DNA from: Flavobacterium coralii
GTDB lineage: Bacteria > Bacteroidota > Bacteroidia > Flavobacteriales > Flavobacteriaceae
Reading direction: 5' to 3'
NCBI RefSeq assembly: GCF_019891545.1
Contig: NZ_JAHDIU010000005.1
Span: forward strand, 62,001-126,000
DNA: 64,000 nt
In this document: in pieces, positions 16,559-25,820 of the stretch
Position numbering within the stretch: the first letter of the stretch is position 1
How the letters are laid out: each line of letters opens with the position of its first letter
The notes under the pieces: generated by a model
The model's database searches: none
Told to the model about the DNA's origin: nothing
The model's input: the letters and a program-made list of their open reading frames with translations, nothing else
Made by a program: the position numbers and the translations under genes

Positions 16559-18556
16559 TTAATAAGCCATGTTACCCAGATTAAAGAAGAATTTATCTAC
16601 CTCTACCGAATCCATTTGTACAGGCTCAGCTTCTTTAAGCCTTAAGCGGTTGCGGCCGGGCCCGGTGAGATATACCTGCCCGTCCTGCGCTATAGTATCT
16701 TCAGGGTTAATAAGCCCCCTACGCAGCATAATATCCATAATAAATTTATTATGGCGGGCGGCGTGTGACTTAAGGTCGCCCTCATCATTAAACTGCCACA
16801 TAAACGATTTTGGGCGCGGCACTATACTGGCAAGGTAAATACTTTCATCAAGCGAAAGCAAAAGCGGTGGCTTCTGAAAGTAATATTGTGATGCCTCGCC
16901 GATTCCATATACATCGGGCCCCCATTCTATAATGTTGAAATATACCTCCAACATACGTTGCTTGCTTACAATGCGGTTGTTCTCCAGTATGTACACCAGC
17001 AGTATCTCCTCCAGCTTGCGCGAAAGGGTTTTCTCGCGGGTAAGAAAAGCATTCTTAACCAGTTGCATGCTGATTGTACTTGCGCCCCGGGCAAATTTTT
17101 TAGTTTTAATATTCTTGATAATCGACTGGCGGAAAGCTTCTGTAATAAAGCCGCTGTGCCTGTAAAACGAAGGGTCTTCACTGGTAAGTACCGCATTTAC
17201 AAGATAAGGGGAAATCAGCTCTAACGGAGTATAATCAGGGTTTTCTGGCCCGACAACTACTGCACGCTGCCTTACGCCATTATCTATCGCGCGATACGTA
17301 AATGTACCATTGAGCTTAGCAAGGTTAGCTTCGCCATATTTGGTAATCTTCAACCCGTTTTTGGTGAGGTTGCTGTCAAAAACAAGCTCTTTGGGTTTGT
17401 TCTTGTTATATTCAAAAACCAGGTCATAGCTAAAGGTACCTTCGGCTTCCATTCCTTCAAAATTGGTAAATAAGCCTTTGGGCAATGAAGTAATAAAATC
17501 CTGCGCCTTCATGTCGGGTATCTTAGCCTGAAGCTGGTAAACCGTGTCCTGCTCTACACTGTACTTGGCAAATGGCGAAAACTTTACTTTGTTGAACTGA
17601 ACGACCGAAGAGCTGTCCAGTGCCATAAAATCGCTCCCGAAAAGAAAATGGTAATCAAAGCGTGCACTGTCTATAACCACATCCTTTTTAGCAATTTTAG
17701 GATGGTTTACCATAAAATCCTCTACAGAGGCCACACCATCTATATGCAGCTCTCCGCCATCCATATCAATATTATCTACCTTTAGCCTTATGGCATCAAA
17801 CCCCGATTTAAGGTTATACCTCGTGGTTATGTACGGTAATTCAATACGTGAAGTGTCACTGTTAAAAAAGCGAAGGTCAGCCTGGCGGTTGCGTGGGTCG
17901 GCCATGCCTTCAACATTCCATTTCTGGAGCCTCTCGCCCTCATGCACCCCAAAAACTGAGGTTAGCTGCTTGTCTTCAAGCTTTAAATTTTCGAGGTTTA
18001 TACGCACTTTCCTGCCCATATCGTCAAGGCGCAGCGAAAGGTTTTGCAGCGTCATATCGGTAGGCACAAGGTTTAGCATGCGCGTTAAAAGCCTGTATGC
18101 TTTTTTTGCATAGTTTACTTTTTCGCGGGGTTCGGTTTCTTCTTTAATCTCTTTTTTAGCGGGTTTAAGAAATGCATCAAAGTTTTTGCCTTTGCTGTTA
18201 CGCACGAGCTGAATGTAGCCGTTCTTCATGTCCAGCCCGCCAAGCTGCAGGTCGCCTGTAAGCAGGCGCGATACATTAATTTTTGTAGTAAGTGTTTCTA
18301 TGCTAAGCAGTGTGTCGGCTTTGTGCGGCACAAGGGTTATGCCCTGCATGGCAATACCGCTAAATCCTTCAAAGTGTGCATCTTTAACCGTGAGTGTAGT
18401 ATTATAGTCACGCTCCATTTTAGCGGCTGCCTTTTCCAGCGTTTGCTCTAAAATGGCATTCCTGAATATAAAGAAGCACAAAAGCCCAAGCAGCATAAGG
18501 CCTGCAATAGAGCCAAGTGTTATAAAAGCTATTTTTTTTATTCTCTTTTTCTGCAT
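16559..18556 (-). CDS. AsmA-like/GT51 peptidoglycan transglycosylase fusion
   Basis: I start this at ATG 18556 (MQKKRIKKIAFI, 665 aa). The longer frame from 18598 would overlap radA and adds a hydrophilic stretch before the membrane anchor. One TM helix (about 8-33) anchors an AsmA-like periplasmic region (about 40-425; LTVKDAHFEGFSGIAMQGITL, GGELHIDGVASVEDF). The C-terminal GT51 glycosyltransferase (about 430-610) has EDPSFYRHSGF with the catalytic Glu, RGASTISMQLVKNAF and RKLEEILLVYILE, all standard motifs. No transpeptidase domain follows, so it is a monofunctional glycan polymerase fused to an AsmA-like module. It is the last gene of the panC-radA run. Confidence 0.85.
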   Translation of the reverse strand: MQKKRIKKIAFITLGSIAGLMLLGLLCFFIFRNAILEQTLEKAAAKMERDYNTTLTVKDAHFEGFSGIAMQGITLVPHKADTLLSIETLTTKINVSRLLTGDLQLGGLDMKNGYIQLVRNSKGKNFDAFLKPAKKEIKEETEPREKVNYAKKAYRLLTRMLNLVPTDMTLQNLSLRLDDMGRKVRINLENLKLEDKQLTSVFGVHEGERLQKWNVEGMADPRNRQADLRFFNSDTSRIELPYITTRYNLKSGFDAIRLKVDNIDMDGGELHIDGVASVEDFMVNHPKIAKKDVVIDSARFDYHFLFGSDFMALDSSSVVQFNKVKFSPFAKYSVEQDTVYQLQAKIPDMKAQDFITSLPKGLFTNFEGMEAEGTFSYDLVFEYNKNKPKELVFDSNLTKNGLKITKYGEANLAKLNGTFTYRAIDNGVRQRAVVVGPENPDYTPLELISPYLVNAVLTSEDPSFYRHSGFITEAFRQSIIKNIKTKKFARGASTISMQLVKNAFLTREKTLSRKLEEILLVYILENNRIVSKQRMLEVYFNIIEWGPDVYGIGEASQYYFQKPPLLLSLDESIYLASIVPRPKSFMWQFNDEGDLKSHAARHNKFIMDIMLRRGLINPEDTIAQDGQVYLTGPGRNRLRLKEAEPVQMDSVEVDKFFFNLGNMAY

Positions 18557-18572
18557 TTTATCTGTAGCTGAT

Positions 18573-19934
18573 TTATCCGAACAGGTGGCCTGCCACATCT
18601 TCTATCTTTGCCACCAGCTTAATGTCTATCAGTGTGTCTTTTAATGAAATTTTATTGTATTTGGATACAAATATCGTAGAAAAACCTAATTTTTCGGCTT
18701 CAAGTATGCGCTGCTCTACCCTGTTAACCGGCCTAATCTCGCCTGAAAGCCCTATTTCGCCTGCAAAACAAAAGTCTTTATTTACTGGAATATCTTCGTT
18801 AGACGATAATATGGCAGCAACCACGGCAAGGTCAATTGCCGGGTCATCTACATTAATACCCCCTGTAATATTAAGGAAAACGTCTTTAGCACCAAGGCGG
18901 AAGCCTGCACGTTTTTCTAATACCGCAAGTATCATGTTAAGGCGTTTGGCGTTGTAGCCTGTTGTGCTGCGCTGTGGAGTACCATATACCGCCGAACTTA
19001 CCAATGCCTGTATCTCTACCATTAGCGGGCGCATACCCTCAAGAGTTGTGGCAATAGCGGTGCCGCTCAGCTCTTCTTCTTTATGCGATATCAGTATTTC
19101 CGAAGGGTTTGCCACTTCGCGCAGCCCGCTCCCCAGCATTTCATAAATGCCAAGCTCGGCAGTAGAGCCAAAACGGTTTTTCAGGGAACGGAGTATGCGG
19201 TAAACGTGGTTACGGTCGCCTTCAAACTGCAAAACGGTATCTACCATGTGCTCCAGTATCTTGGGGCCTGCTATGCTGCCGTCTTTTGTTATGTGCCCTA
19301 TCAGTATAACGGGTACATTGCTTTCCTTTGCGAATTTTATAAGCTCGGCAGTGGTTTCGCGTATTTGTGAAATACTCCCCGCTGAAGATTCTATGTAATC
19401 GGAATGCAGGGTTTGTATGGAGTCAATTATCACCACTTCGGGTGTGGTGGCCTCAATCTGCTTAAATATGTTTTGTGTCTTGGTTTCGGTAAGTATAAAG
19501 CAGTTATCGGCTGCGCCGGTTATCCTCTCGGCACGCATTTTTATCTGCTTCTGGCTTTCCTCTCCCGAAACATAAAGGGTGCGATACGGCAGTTTTAATG
19601 ATATTTGCAATAGCAGCGTGCTCTTACCGATACCCGGCTCACCGCCCAAAAGCGTTAAAGATCCCGGAACCAGCCCACCGCCCAGCACACGGTTCAGTTC
19701 GGCATCGCCGATATCCATGCGCTGCTCTGCAGCCGTATCAATTTCATTTATCCGTAAAGGTTTTGATGCCCGTTTAGGCTCTGCCGACGAGGTGCGCCAC
19801 GCAGGCTTTTCTTCTTTTTGTATCAGTTCTTCTACAATGGTGTTCCACTCCCTGCACGAATTGCACTGCCCCTGCCACTTTGGGTATTGCGTGCCGCAAT
19901 TCTGGCAGAAAAAAGAAGTCTTTACTTTCGCCAT
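18573..19934 (-). CDS. radA: DNA repair protein RadA (Sms)
   Basis: This 453-aa RecA-like ATPase promotes branch migration in recombinational repair. The N-terminal zinc finger is C10xxC13 ... C24xxC27 (CQNCGTQYPKWQGQCNSC). Walker A is GGEPGIGKST at about 97-106. The RadA-specific KNRFG motif is at 252-256. The C-terminal Lon-like domain (about 285-453) contains GGINVDDPAIDLAVVAAILSS and GEIGLSGEIRPV. The length is standard. It starts 6 nt after the stop of the esterase-like gene, so it sits inside the operon. Confidence 0.96.
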   Translation of the reverse strand: MAKVKTSFFCQNCGTQYPKWQGQCNSCREWNTIVEELIQKEEKPAWRTSSAEPKRASKPLRINEIDTAAEQRMDIGDAELNRVLGGGLVPGSLTLLGGEPGIGKSTLLLQISLKLPYRTLYVSGEESQKQIKMRAERITGAADNCFILTETKTQNIFKQIEATTPEVVIIDSIQTLHSDYIESSAGSISQIRETTAELIKFAKESNVPVILIGHITKDGSIAGPKILEHMVDTVLQFEGDRNHVYRILRSLKNRFGSTAELGIYEMLGSGLREVANPSEILISHKEEELSGTAIATTLEGMRPLMVEIQALVSSAVYGTPQRSTTGYNAKRLNMILAVLEKRAGFRLGAKDVFLNITGGINVDDPAIDLAVVAAILSSNEDIPVNKDFCFAGEIGLSGEIRPVNRVEQRILEAEKLGFSTIFVSKYNKISLKDTLIDIKLVAKIEDVAGHLFG

Positions 19935-19940
19935 TTACTA

Positions 19941-21086
19941 TTACTCCGTCAGTTTTTTTAGTGTTTCCGCTTTTTCTATAATCACATCTTTGGTATAATC
20001 GCCAATAGGCTCATAGTTGTATGCCTTAAGGTATGCACGCACGGCCTTGCGGGTTTCTCCTTTCATTTCGTGGTGCAGCCCCTGGTAATATTCGCCTATT
20101 ATCATTTTAGGGTAATCTTCCCTTGCCATATCGGCAAGCTCTTCCAGTTCGTCATAAGCCGCATTTTTCATAATTGCAGCTTCTATGGCCTTAAAATCGT
20201 TGAGCCTTACCGGAATTTTTATACCTAAATCATTTTTTATGGCATCATACTTTTTCCTCAGATATTCCACATAACCGCCGGGCAGTGTCACTATCTTTTC
20301 TTCATACTCTAAAGATGATATGGGCTGGTAGGCCGAAAATATAAAATAGAGCGCATCAGGAATGCCCATTACCACCAGCGAGTAGTGTGATGCGCCTGCA
20401 AATTCCTCAAATTTATACTTTAAATTCTCGTTTTCAGTAGCTTTTAGGTTTTCGTTAAGCGTACCTATTTTTTCTTTTATGCTTTTTACATCCCCGCTTG
20501 CGGTGGCAAGATAGTAATACAGAGGTTTTTGTGTAGTTTTAATCGCTTCTGCCACACGGGTTTCCATATCAGTAGAAAGTATCGGGCTAAATGCTATATA
20601 GGCATTAAACACAGGTTTTTCCTTGTACAGGAAAAAGTTCAGGAAACCTGCTGTTACATTATGCCCCGCCACCACCCTGAAAGGTGCCACGCGGTAGTTC
20701 TTCTCCATGTAGGGTATAAGCTCATTGGCTATAAACTGGTAAAACTGGTCGCCCTGCCCCTGCGGCAGCCCTGTAGTTTGATACACATCGGTATCCAGTT
20801 TGCGCCCTTCGGCACCTTCGTGGTTTACTCCAACAATAATTACTGGGGGCAAATCATCCCAATAGGTAGTGTAAGAAATTGTTCCTGAAAATGGGTCTAA
20901 AAGATACTCGCCATCAAGCAACACAAGCAACGGATAGCTGCGCTTAACATCCTGGTCGTAAAAAGGAGGCAGCACAACGTTAACCGGCCTGTTGCCAAAA
21001 AAACGCGAGGGCACATCTTCCGGAATTACCTGGGCGGGCACAGCGGAAGCCATACATAAAAAAAACAGCAATAATTTGTATTTCAT
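19941..21086 (-). CDS. Secreted esterase-like alpha/beta hydrolase without the nucleophile serine
   Basis: The start is set at ATG 21086 (MKYKLLLFFLCMASAVPAQ), which gives a clean signal peptide. The longer reading from 21125 adds an unlikely pre-sequence. The mature part resembles the enterochelin-esterase/esterase D family: RSYPLLVLLDGEYLLDPF, PPVIIVGVNHEGAEGRKLDTD, and NAYIAFSPIL. At the nucleophile elbow, where GxSxG is expected, it reads VVAGHNVTAGF with Asn at 143 (codon AAT), so the classic Ser is missing. A C-terminal helical part (about 255-380) resembles TPR-like repeats (RAYLKAYNYEPIGDY). It may be a pseudo-enzyme or use a different chemistry. It is co-directional with the flippase-like gene (39-nt gap) and radA. 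Confidence 0.75.
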   Translation of the reverse strand: MKYKLLLFFLCMASAVPAQVIPEDVPSRFFGNRPVNVVLPPFYDQDVKRSYPLLVLLDGEYLLDPFSGTISYTTYWDDLPPVIIVGVNHEGAEGRKLDTDVYQTTGLPQGQGDQFYQFIANELIPYMEKNYRVAPFRVVAGHNVTAGFLNFFLYKEKPVFNAYIAFSPILSTDMETRVAEAIKTTQKPLYYYLATASGDVKSIKEKIGTLNENLKATENENLKYKFEEFAGASHYSLVVMGIPDALYFIFSAYQPISSLEYEEKIVTLPGGYVEYLRKKYDAIKNDLGIKIPVRLNDFKAIEAAIMKNAAYDELEELADMAREDYPKMIIGEYYQGLHHEMKGETRKAVRAYLKAYNYEPIGDYTKDVIIEKAETLKKLTE

Positions 21087-21125
21087 GGGATTAGGACTTA
21101 ATGGGAATGCCCTGCAAGGTAGCAA

Positions 21126-22088
21126 TTATTTTTTGCCGTAGAGTAAAGGCAATGCTAAAAATGAGAGCCCTCCTAAAAAAATTATGAACACAATCTGAGA
21201 GGTCCACACTATCCATCCAAAGGCTGTACCCGCCTGCAGAGGAACGCCGTAAAGTTCCAGTATTGTAGCCAGCACAAACGGATATACACCAAAACCGCCA
21301 TTGGTAAATGTAATGGCAAGGCTGCCAATTACAAAAGCGGTGGCAACAGCCCCCAGGCTTACATCTGCAGTTTGCGGTAATGCATATATGGTAATATAAA
21401 ACATGGCAACATAAGTAGCCCAAATGTAAAGTGAATGTAAAAGGAAAGGCCACTTGTTCGGCATTTTAAAAACGCTTAAAGAACCCTCTACAAGCCCGTT
21501 TACTTTTATTTTAAGTTTAGCTACCCAGCTAAGGCGGGAGTACATATAAAACAGTACCGCTGCTATAAAAAATATACCGGCAACACTGCCGTAAAACAAC
21601 AGCTTTTCTACAGGCACAACTTCTGTAAGGTATATTTTAAGGGTATCAAACTGTATGATGACTGTTCCTGTTACGCACAGTACCAGCAATATCAAATCGA
21701 CCACCCTTTCCGATATTATGGTACCGAAACCTTTATCAAACGGCACATCCTGATAATTTTTAAGCACTAATGCCCGTGATACTTCACCGGAGCGCGGTAT
21801 GGTAAGGTTAAGGAAGTAACCGATGCTTACCGCAAAAAAGTTTGCCATGAAAGGCGACTGGTAGCCCATGTGCGCCAGTGTGTACTTCCACCGATAGGCT
21901 CTTGATATATAACCTGTAAGCGCCAAAAAAAGCGACAGGGCAATGTAGGTATAGTCGGCATCTTTAAAATAGCCTGCCATTTCTTCGCGTTGCTGCGGCG
22001 TAAACTGGTTGTAGCTGTATATAATTAAAAAAACTCCCAACAAAAGTGGGAGTGTAATGCTTAATATCCTGCTTAGTTTTTTATTCAA
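21126..22088 (-). CDS. Flippase-like/lysylphosphatidylglycerol synthase TM-region protein (UPF0104)
   Basis: This 320-aa polytopic membrane protein has about eight helices. The start is TTG at 22088, 4 nt after the panD stop, with an AAGG just before it; no ATG serves better. Features are RILSITLPLLLGVFLIIYSYNQF, SRAYRWKYTLAHMGYQSPFMANFFAVSIGYFLNLTIPRSGEVSRALVLKNYQ (the conserved N..PxRxGEVxR motif, here PRSGEVSRA), and TNGGFGVYPFVLATILELYG. It lacks the MprF catalytic domain, so it belongs to the group thought to move lipids across the membrane. It sits between panD and the esterase-like gene, probably by operon convenience. Confidence 0.85.
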   Translation of the reverse strand: MNKKLSRILSITLPLLLGVFLIIYSYNQFTPQQREEMAGYFKDADYTYIALSLFLALTGYISRAYRWKYTLAHMGYQSPFMANFFAVSIGYFLNLTIPRSGEVSRALVLKNYQDVPFDKGFGTIISERVVDLILLVLCVTGTVIIQFDTLKIYLTEVVPVEKLLFYGSVAGIFFIAAVLFYMYSRLSWVAKLKIKVNGLVEGSLSVFKMPNKWPFLLHSLYIWATYVAMFYITIYALPQTADVSLGAVATAFVIGSLAITFTNGGFGVYPFVLATILELYGVPLQAGTAFGWIVWTSQIVFIIFLGGLSFLALPLLYGKK

Positions 22089-22092
22089 AACC

Positions 22093-22443
22093 TTATGTTA
22101 ATGAGTTATCCTTTTCGTTAGGAAAAACAATAGAAGGCTTAAACTTCTTTGCCTCCTCAAACTCCAGTATGCCATAAGAAATAATGATGATTATATCTCC
22201 TTTCTGCACCTTTCTTGCAGCAGGCCCGTTAAGTGTAATTTCGCCGCTGCCCCTGTTTCCTTTAATCACATAAGTTTCAAGGCGTTCGCCATTGTTAATA
22301 TTAACTATCGAAACTTTTTCCCCTTCAATAATATTGGCTGCATCCATCAGTGCCTCATCAATGGTAATGCTGCCTATGTAGTTTAAATCGGCTCCAGTCA
22401 CCGTTACCCGATGTATCTTGGATTTTACAACTTGAATTTGCAT
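22093..22443 (-). CDS. panD: Aspartate 1-decarboxylase precursor
   Basis: This pyruvoyl enzyme makes beta-alanine from aspartate for pantothenate and CoA. The 116-aa proenzyme has the self-cleavage site G24-S25 (YIGSITID), which gives a C-terminal chain starting with the pyruvoyl group. [23 protein letters not shown] and [10 protein letters not shown] are the expected beta strands, and [12 protein letters not shown] is the conserved NGAAAR-type segment. It lies 13 nt downstream of panC and is co-transcribed with it. Confidence 0.95.
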   Translation of the reverse strand: MQIQVVKSKIHRVTVTGADLNYIGSITIDEALMDAANIIEGEKVSIVNINNGERLETYVIKGNRGSGEITLNGPAARKVQKGDIIIIISYGILEFEEAKKFKPSIVFPNEKDNSLT

Positions 22444-22456
22444 GGCACAAAGGTAA

Positions 22457-23302
22457 TCAATTTAATGAAATATTGTCTATTAACCTCACATTGCTTAACA
22501 TAACTGCAACAAAGCCCCGGTATTTTTTATTTTCTTTTACGGTTGCCGGCACAAGGGTATCTTCGTCGGCTATTTCAAAATATTCAAGTTCAAACTCAGG
22601 GTGCTGCGCAAAAGCCTGCTCCACATAGTTTTTCACTTGCATAACATCTTCATTCTTAAACTTTTCCTTCGCTTCGTTAAGCACTTTATATATAAATGCT
22701 GCCTTTTCCCTGTCCTGCCCTGTCAGCCTTTGGTTGCGCGAGCTCATGGCAAGGCCGTTCGGCTCGCGGGTTATGGGGCAGCCAATAACCTGCACCGGCA
22801 TATTTTGCTTTTCCACCAGTTTTTTAACTATCTGCAACTGCTGAAAATCTTTTTCACCAAAATAGGCGCGGGTGGGGTTTACATATTCAAACAGTTTTTT
22901 TACTATGGTGCCCACACCGTCAAAATGCCCGGGGCGGTGGCTGCCTTCCATTTGGTGCTCCAGCCCGTCAAAAGAAAACGAGGCCGACTGGGTGTTGCCG
23001 CCATACATTTCATCTACCGAAGGGGTAAACACTATAATATCAGGGCTAACTGTTGCAATCTGCTCTATATCGGCATCAACAGTACGCGGGTATTTTTCAA
23101 GGTCTTCGGGGTTATTAAACTGTGTGGGGTTTACAAAAATGCTGATAACTGTAACATTGTTGTCCTTAACAGATTGCCTTAAAAGCGAGAGGTGGCCATT
23201 GTGCAACGCCCCCATTGTAGGGACAAAACCAATTGAAGAACCTTTGCTGATATAAGGTGCCAGGTGCGCCTCCAGATCGGCTTTATAATTGAAAATGAGC
23301 AT
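22457..23302 (-). CDS. panC: Pantoate-beta-alanine ligase
   Basis: This 281-aa cytoplasmic ligase joins pantoate to the beta-alanine made by PanD, with ATP going to AMP. Nucleotidyltransferase motifs are [14 protein letters not shown] (HxGH type, HNGH), [18 protein letters not shown] and the later [16 protein letters not shown] (the KMSKS-like MSSRN). [27 protein letters not shown] is a family hallmark. It is the first gene of the minus-strand run and is divergent from the GT5-like gene. Confidence 0.96.
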   Translation of the reverse strand: MLIFNYKADLEAHLAPYISKGSSIGFVPTMGALHNGHLSLLRQSVKDNNVTVISIFVNPTQFNNPEDLEKYPRTVDADIEQIATVSPDIIVFTPSVDEMYGGNTQSASFSFDGLEHQMEGSHRPGHFDGVGTIVKKLFEYVNPTRAYFGEKDFQQLQIVKKLVEKQNMPVQVIGCPITREPNGLAMSSRNQRLTGQDREKAAFIYKVLNEAKEKFKNEDVMQVKNYVEQAFAQHPEFELEYFEIADEDTLVPATVKENKKYRGFVAVMLSNVRLIDNISLN

Positions 23303-23364
23303 TAAGTTTAAATTAAAAAACGGTGCTAAATTAATTATTTAGTTATAAACTGGCTAAAAATGTT

Positions 23365-23372
23365 TAATTTTG
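23365..23372 (+). promoter_or_regulatory. Candidate -7 box TAATTTTG for the GT5-DUF4270-glmS unit
   Basis: An exact TAnnTTTG match ends 39 nt before the ATG at 23412 in the 109-bp divergent region with panC. No spaced TTG is seen. Confidence 0.45.
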
Positions 23373-23411
23373 CATGCTTTAAGACCCAATTAAAAAAAAT
23401 AATTTTTGAAG

Positions 23412-24218
23412 ATGGAGGATAAGAGGATATTATATGTATCATCTGAAGTAGTGCCTTATTTGGCTGAGAATGAAGTTTCGTTAATGTCGTATGAAGTACC
23501 AAAAATGATTAATGACCAGGGCGGGCAGATCAGGATTTTTATGCCGCGTTATGGTAACATTAATGAAAGGAGGCACCAATTGCATGAGGTTATCCGCCTA
23601 TCCGGCATGAACTTAGTGGTTAACGATATGGATATGCCGCTGATTATTAAGGTGGCTTCTATACCCAAAGAAAGGATACAGGTTTACTTTATAGACAACG
23701 ACGAGTACTTTAAGCGCAAGGCAACCTTTACAGATGAAGACGGGGTTTTATATCCTGACAATGACGAGAGGGCAATATTTTTTGCCAAAGGTGTGGTAGA
23801 AACGGTTAAAAAGCTTAACTGGGTTCCGGATATTATACACGTGCATGGATGGATGGCCGGCATGCTGCCTGTATATATGAAGCATTATTACAAAAATGAG
23901 GCGCTGTTTGCCGATACCAAGATTGTAACATCTGTTTATAACCAGTCTTTTGACGGTAACCTGAACGACGAGATGCTTAAAAAGGTATTGTTTGACGGTG
24001 TGCCCGAAGAAGATGTAAAGATGCTTGCAACACCTAATTATACTAATTTAGTTAAAGCCTCTATAGCACACTCTGATGCTGTTATTGTTTCATCTGAAAA
24101 CCTTTCGGCTGAACTGCAGGCAGCTGTAGAAGAGTCAGGAAAACCATTCCTGCCTTACGTTTCTAAAGATAAATTTGCTGAAGCATATACTAATTTCTAC
24201 AAAAATCAGGTTTTATAG
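23412..24218 (+). CDS. Glycogen/starch synthase-like protein, N-terminal GT5 domain only
   Basis: I choose ATG 23412 (MEDKRILYVSSEVVPYL) rather than the in-frame TTG six bases earlier. The 268 aa match only the N-terminal catalytic (GT5) Rossmann domain: ILYVSSEVVPYLAENEVS aligns with the glycogen-synthase opening, and DIIHVHGWMAGMLPVYMKHYY is the conserved HxHDW-like stretch. The ADP-glucose-binding C-terminal half is absent, so glycogen synthesis by this protein alone is doubtful. Full-length, uninterrupted short versions like this are common in Flavobacteriaceae next to panC, DUF4270 and glmS, from which I infer a conserved but non-canonical function. It is followed by the lipoprotein gene after 20 nt. 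Confidence 0.75.
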   Translation: MEDKRILYVSSEVVPYLAENEVSLMSYEVPKMINDQGGQIRIFMPRYGNINERRHQLHEVIRLSGMNLVVNDMDMPLIIKVASIPKERIQVYFIDNDEYFKRKATFTDEDGVLYPDNDERAIFFAKGVVETVKKLNWVPDIIHVHGWMAGMLPVYMKHYYKNEALFADTKIVTSVYNQSFDGNLNDEMLKKVLFDGVPEEDVKMLATPNYTNLVKASIAHSDAVIVSSENLSAELQAAVEESGKPFLPYVSKDKFAEAYTNFYKNQVL

Positions 24219-24238
24219 TAAACTTTTTAAAAAAACCT

Positions 24239-25810
24239 ATGACAAATTCTTTTTTCAGGACATTACTTTTTGCTCTAAGTATTGCTTTTTTTGCTTCATG
24301 CGATTATGAATATAACGACCTTGGCTCTGATATTATAGACGACGATATACACCACAACATGCTGCGCTATGAAGCAAGCGTGGCAGCTTATGATGCTGCA
24401 ACGGGTGCTGTACAGGCTAACAACCTGCCTATTAACTCACTTGGCGTTTATGATAATCCGGTATTTGGTAAAACAGTTGCCAGTTATGTAACACAATTGC
24501 AGTTGGCAAGCGCAAACCCAACCCTAACCAACCCGGTTATAGATTCGGTTTACCTGTATGTGCCTTATTTCAGCCGTTTTGAAAGTACAGATGAGAATGG
24601 TAACAACACCTATTCACTTGACTCTATATATGGTAACCCCGAAGCCCGAATAAGGCTGAGCATTTATGAGAACAAATACTATTTAAGGACAACCGACCCG
24701 GGTTCAGGAGATGCCTCCGCACAAAAGTATTATTCTGATGAAAAATCGCTTGTTGAAAACAATAGGGGTACTTTACGATTAAATGACGGAACTGCTTCTC
24801 AAAATGATCAGTTTACGTTTAGTAAAAATGAGATAAAACGTTTTTATGTAGAAGATGGGGAAAGTAAAGTTGCAGAGACTTTTCAGCCGGGTATGTTCTT
24901 ATACCTGAACAAAGAATTTTTCCAGCAAAAGATACTAGACGCTGCAAGCGGTAACTTATTAAACAACAGTGTTTTTGCAGAATATTTCAGGGGGCTTTAT
25001 TTTAAGGTTGAACAGATAGGCGACCAGCAGGTAATGGCTATGCCACGTTTCGATCAGGGTAAAATAACCATAAAGTACACCGACAACAAGCTTGACACAG
25101 AAGGTAACCCTACTAACGAAACTGAAAAGAAAACATTAACGCTTAACCTTACGGGCAACAGCATCAACTTTTTTGAAAATACGTATACCGATGCCTTTAC
25201 TACTGCTATAAACCAAAATGATGATGCAAGCGGCGATGAGCGCCTCTACATTAAAGGCGGTGCAGGCGCTATGGCGGTTATAGATGTATTAAGCCAGGAA
25301 GATATAGATTTACTAAGGCAGGAAAGAGTACTTATAAACGAGGCAAACCTTACTTTTTATGTAGATAAGCAGGCTATGGCAAACGCCAAAGAACCGATGC
25401 GAGTATATCTTTATGACCTTAAGAACAAAAGGCCGTTATATGACTACAGTATAGATAATACCAGTAATAATACCTACCCTAAATATGGCAAATTTGTGCA
25501 CGGCGGGTTACTGGCCTATGATACAGACGGGCGTGGTTTAGGTTATAAAGTGCGTATTACCAACCACATCAATAATATTATCAATAACGACTCCACTAAC
25601 GTTAAGCTTGGGCTTGTGGTGACCGAAAACATAAACGTTACCAGCAATGCATCGTTAAAAACACCATTTACTGCCGGCACTACCGAGGTTAAAACGGTAC
25701 CGGTTTCATCTGTTACGCATCCGTTCGGCACTGTGCTTTACGGCAGCAACAACAGTGTTCCTGAAGAGAAACGCCTTAAACTTGAAATATTTTATACTAA
25801 ACCAAATTAA
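24239..25810 (+). CDS. DUF4270 outer-membrane-type lipoprotein
   Basis: This 523-aa lipoprotein has a type II signal peptide with lipobox FFASC (Cys at residue 21), followed by an acidic DYEYNDLGSDIIDDD export-like sequence. The body fits the DUF4270 family of Bacteroidota: PVIDSVYLYVPYFSRF, LSIYENKYYLR, YFRGLYFKVEQIG, LTLNLTGNSINFFEN, and late beta-rich segments. Its function is unknown; the family is restricted to Bacteroidota and is predicted to be surface or periplasmic. It lies between the GT5-like gene (20 nt) and glmS (10 nt), probably in one operon. Confidence 0.85.
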   Translation: MTNSFFRTLLFALSIAFFASCDYEYNDLGSDIIDDDIHHNMLRYEASVAAYDAATGAVQANNLPINSLGVYDNPVFGKTVASYVTQLQLASANPTLTNPVIDSVYLYVPYFSRFESTDENGNNTYSLDSIYGNPEARIRLSIYENKYYLRTTDPGSGDASAQKYYSDEKSLVENNRGTLRLNDGTASQNDQFTFSKNEIKRFYVEDGESKVAETFQPGMFLYLNKEFFQQKILDAASGNLLNNSVFAEYFRGLYFKVEQIGDQQVMAMPRFDQGKITIKYTDNKLDTEGNPTNETEKKTLTLNLTGNSINFFENTYTDAFTTAINQNDDASGDERLYIKGGAGAMAVIDVLSQEDIDLLRQERVLINEANLTFYVDKQAMANAKEPMRVYLYDLKNKRPLYDYSIDNTSNNTYPKYGKFVHGGLLAYDTDGRGLGYKVRITNHINNIINNDSTNVKLGLVVTENINVTSNASLKTPFTAGTTEVKTVPVSSVTHPFGTVLYGSNNSVPEEKRLKLEIFYTKPN

Positions 25811-25820
25811 TTATTAATCT

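Noticed and set aside
18557-18598. Longer start for the AsmA/GT51 gene overlapping radA
   Set aside because: Adds 14 polar residues ahead of the basic-then-hydrophobic anchor; ATG 18556 gives the normal membrane-anchor start.
21087-21125. Longer start for the esterase-like gene
   Set aside because: It would bury the signal peptide 13 residues inside; ATG 21086 places it at the N-terminus.
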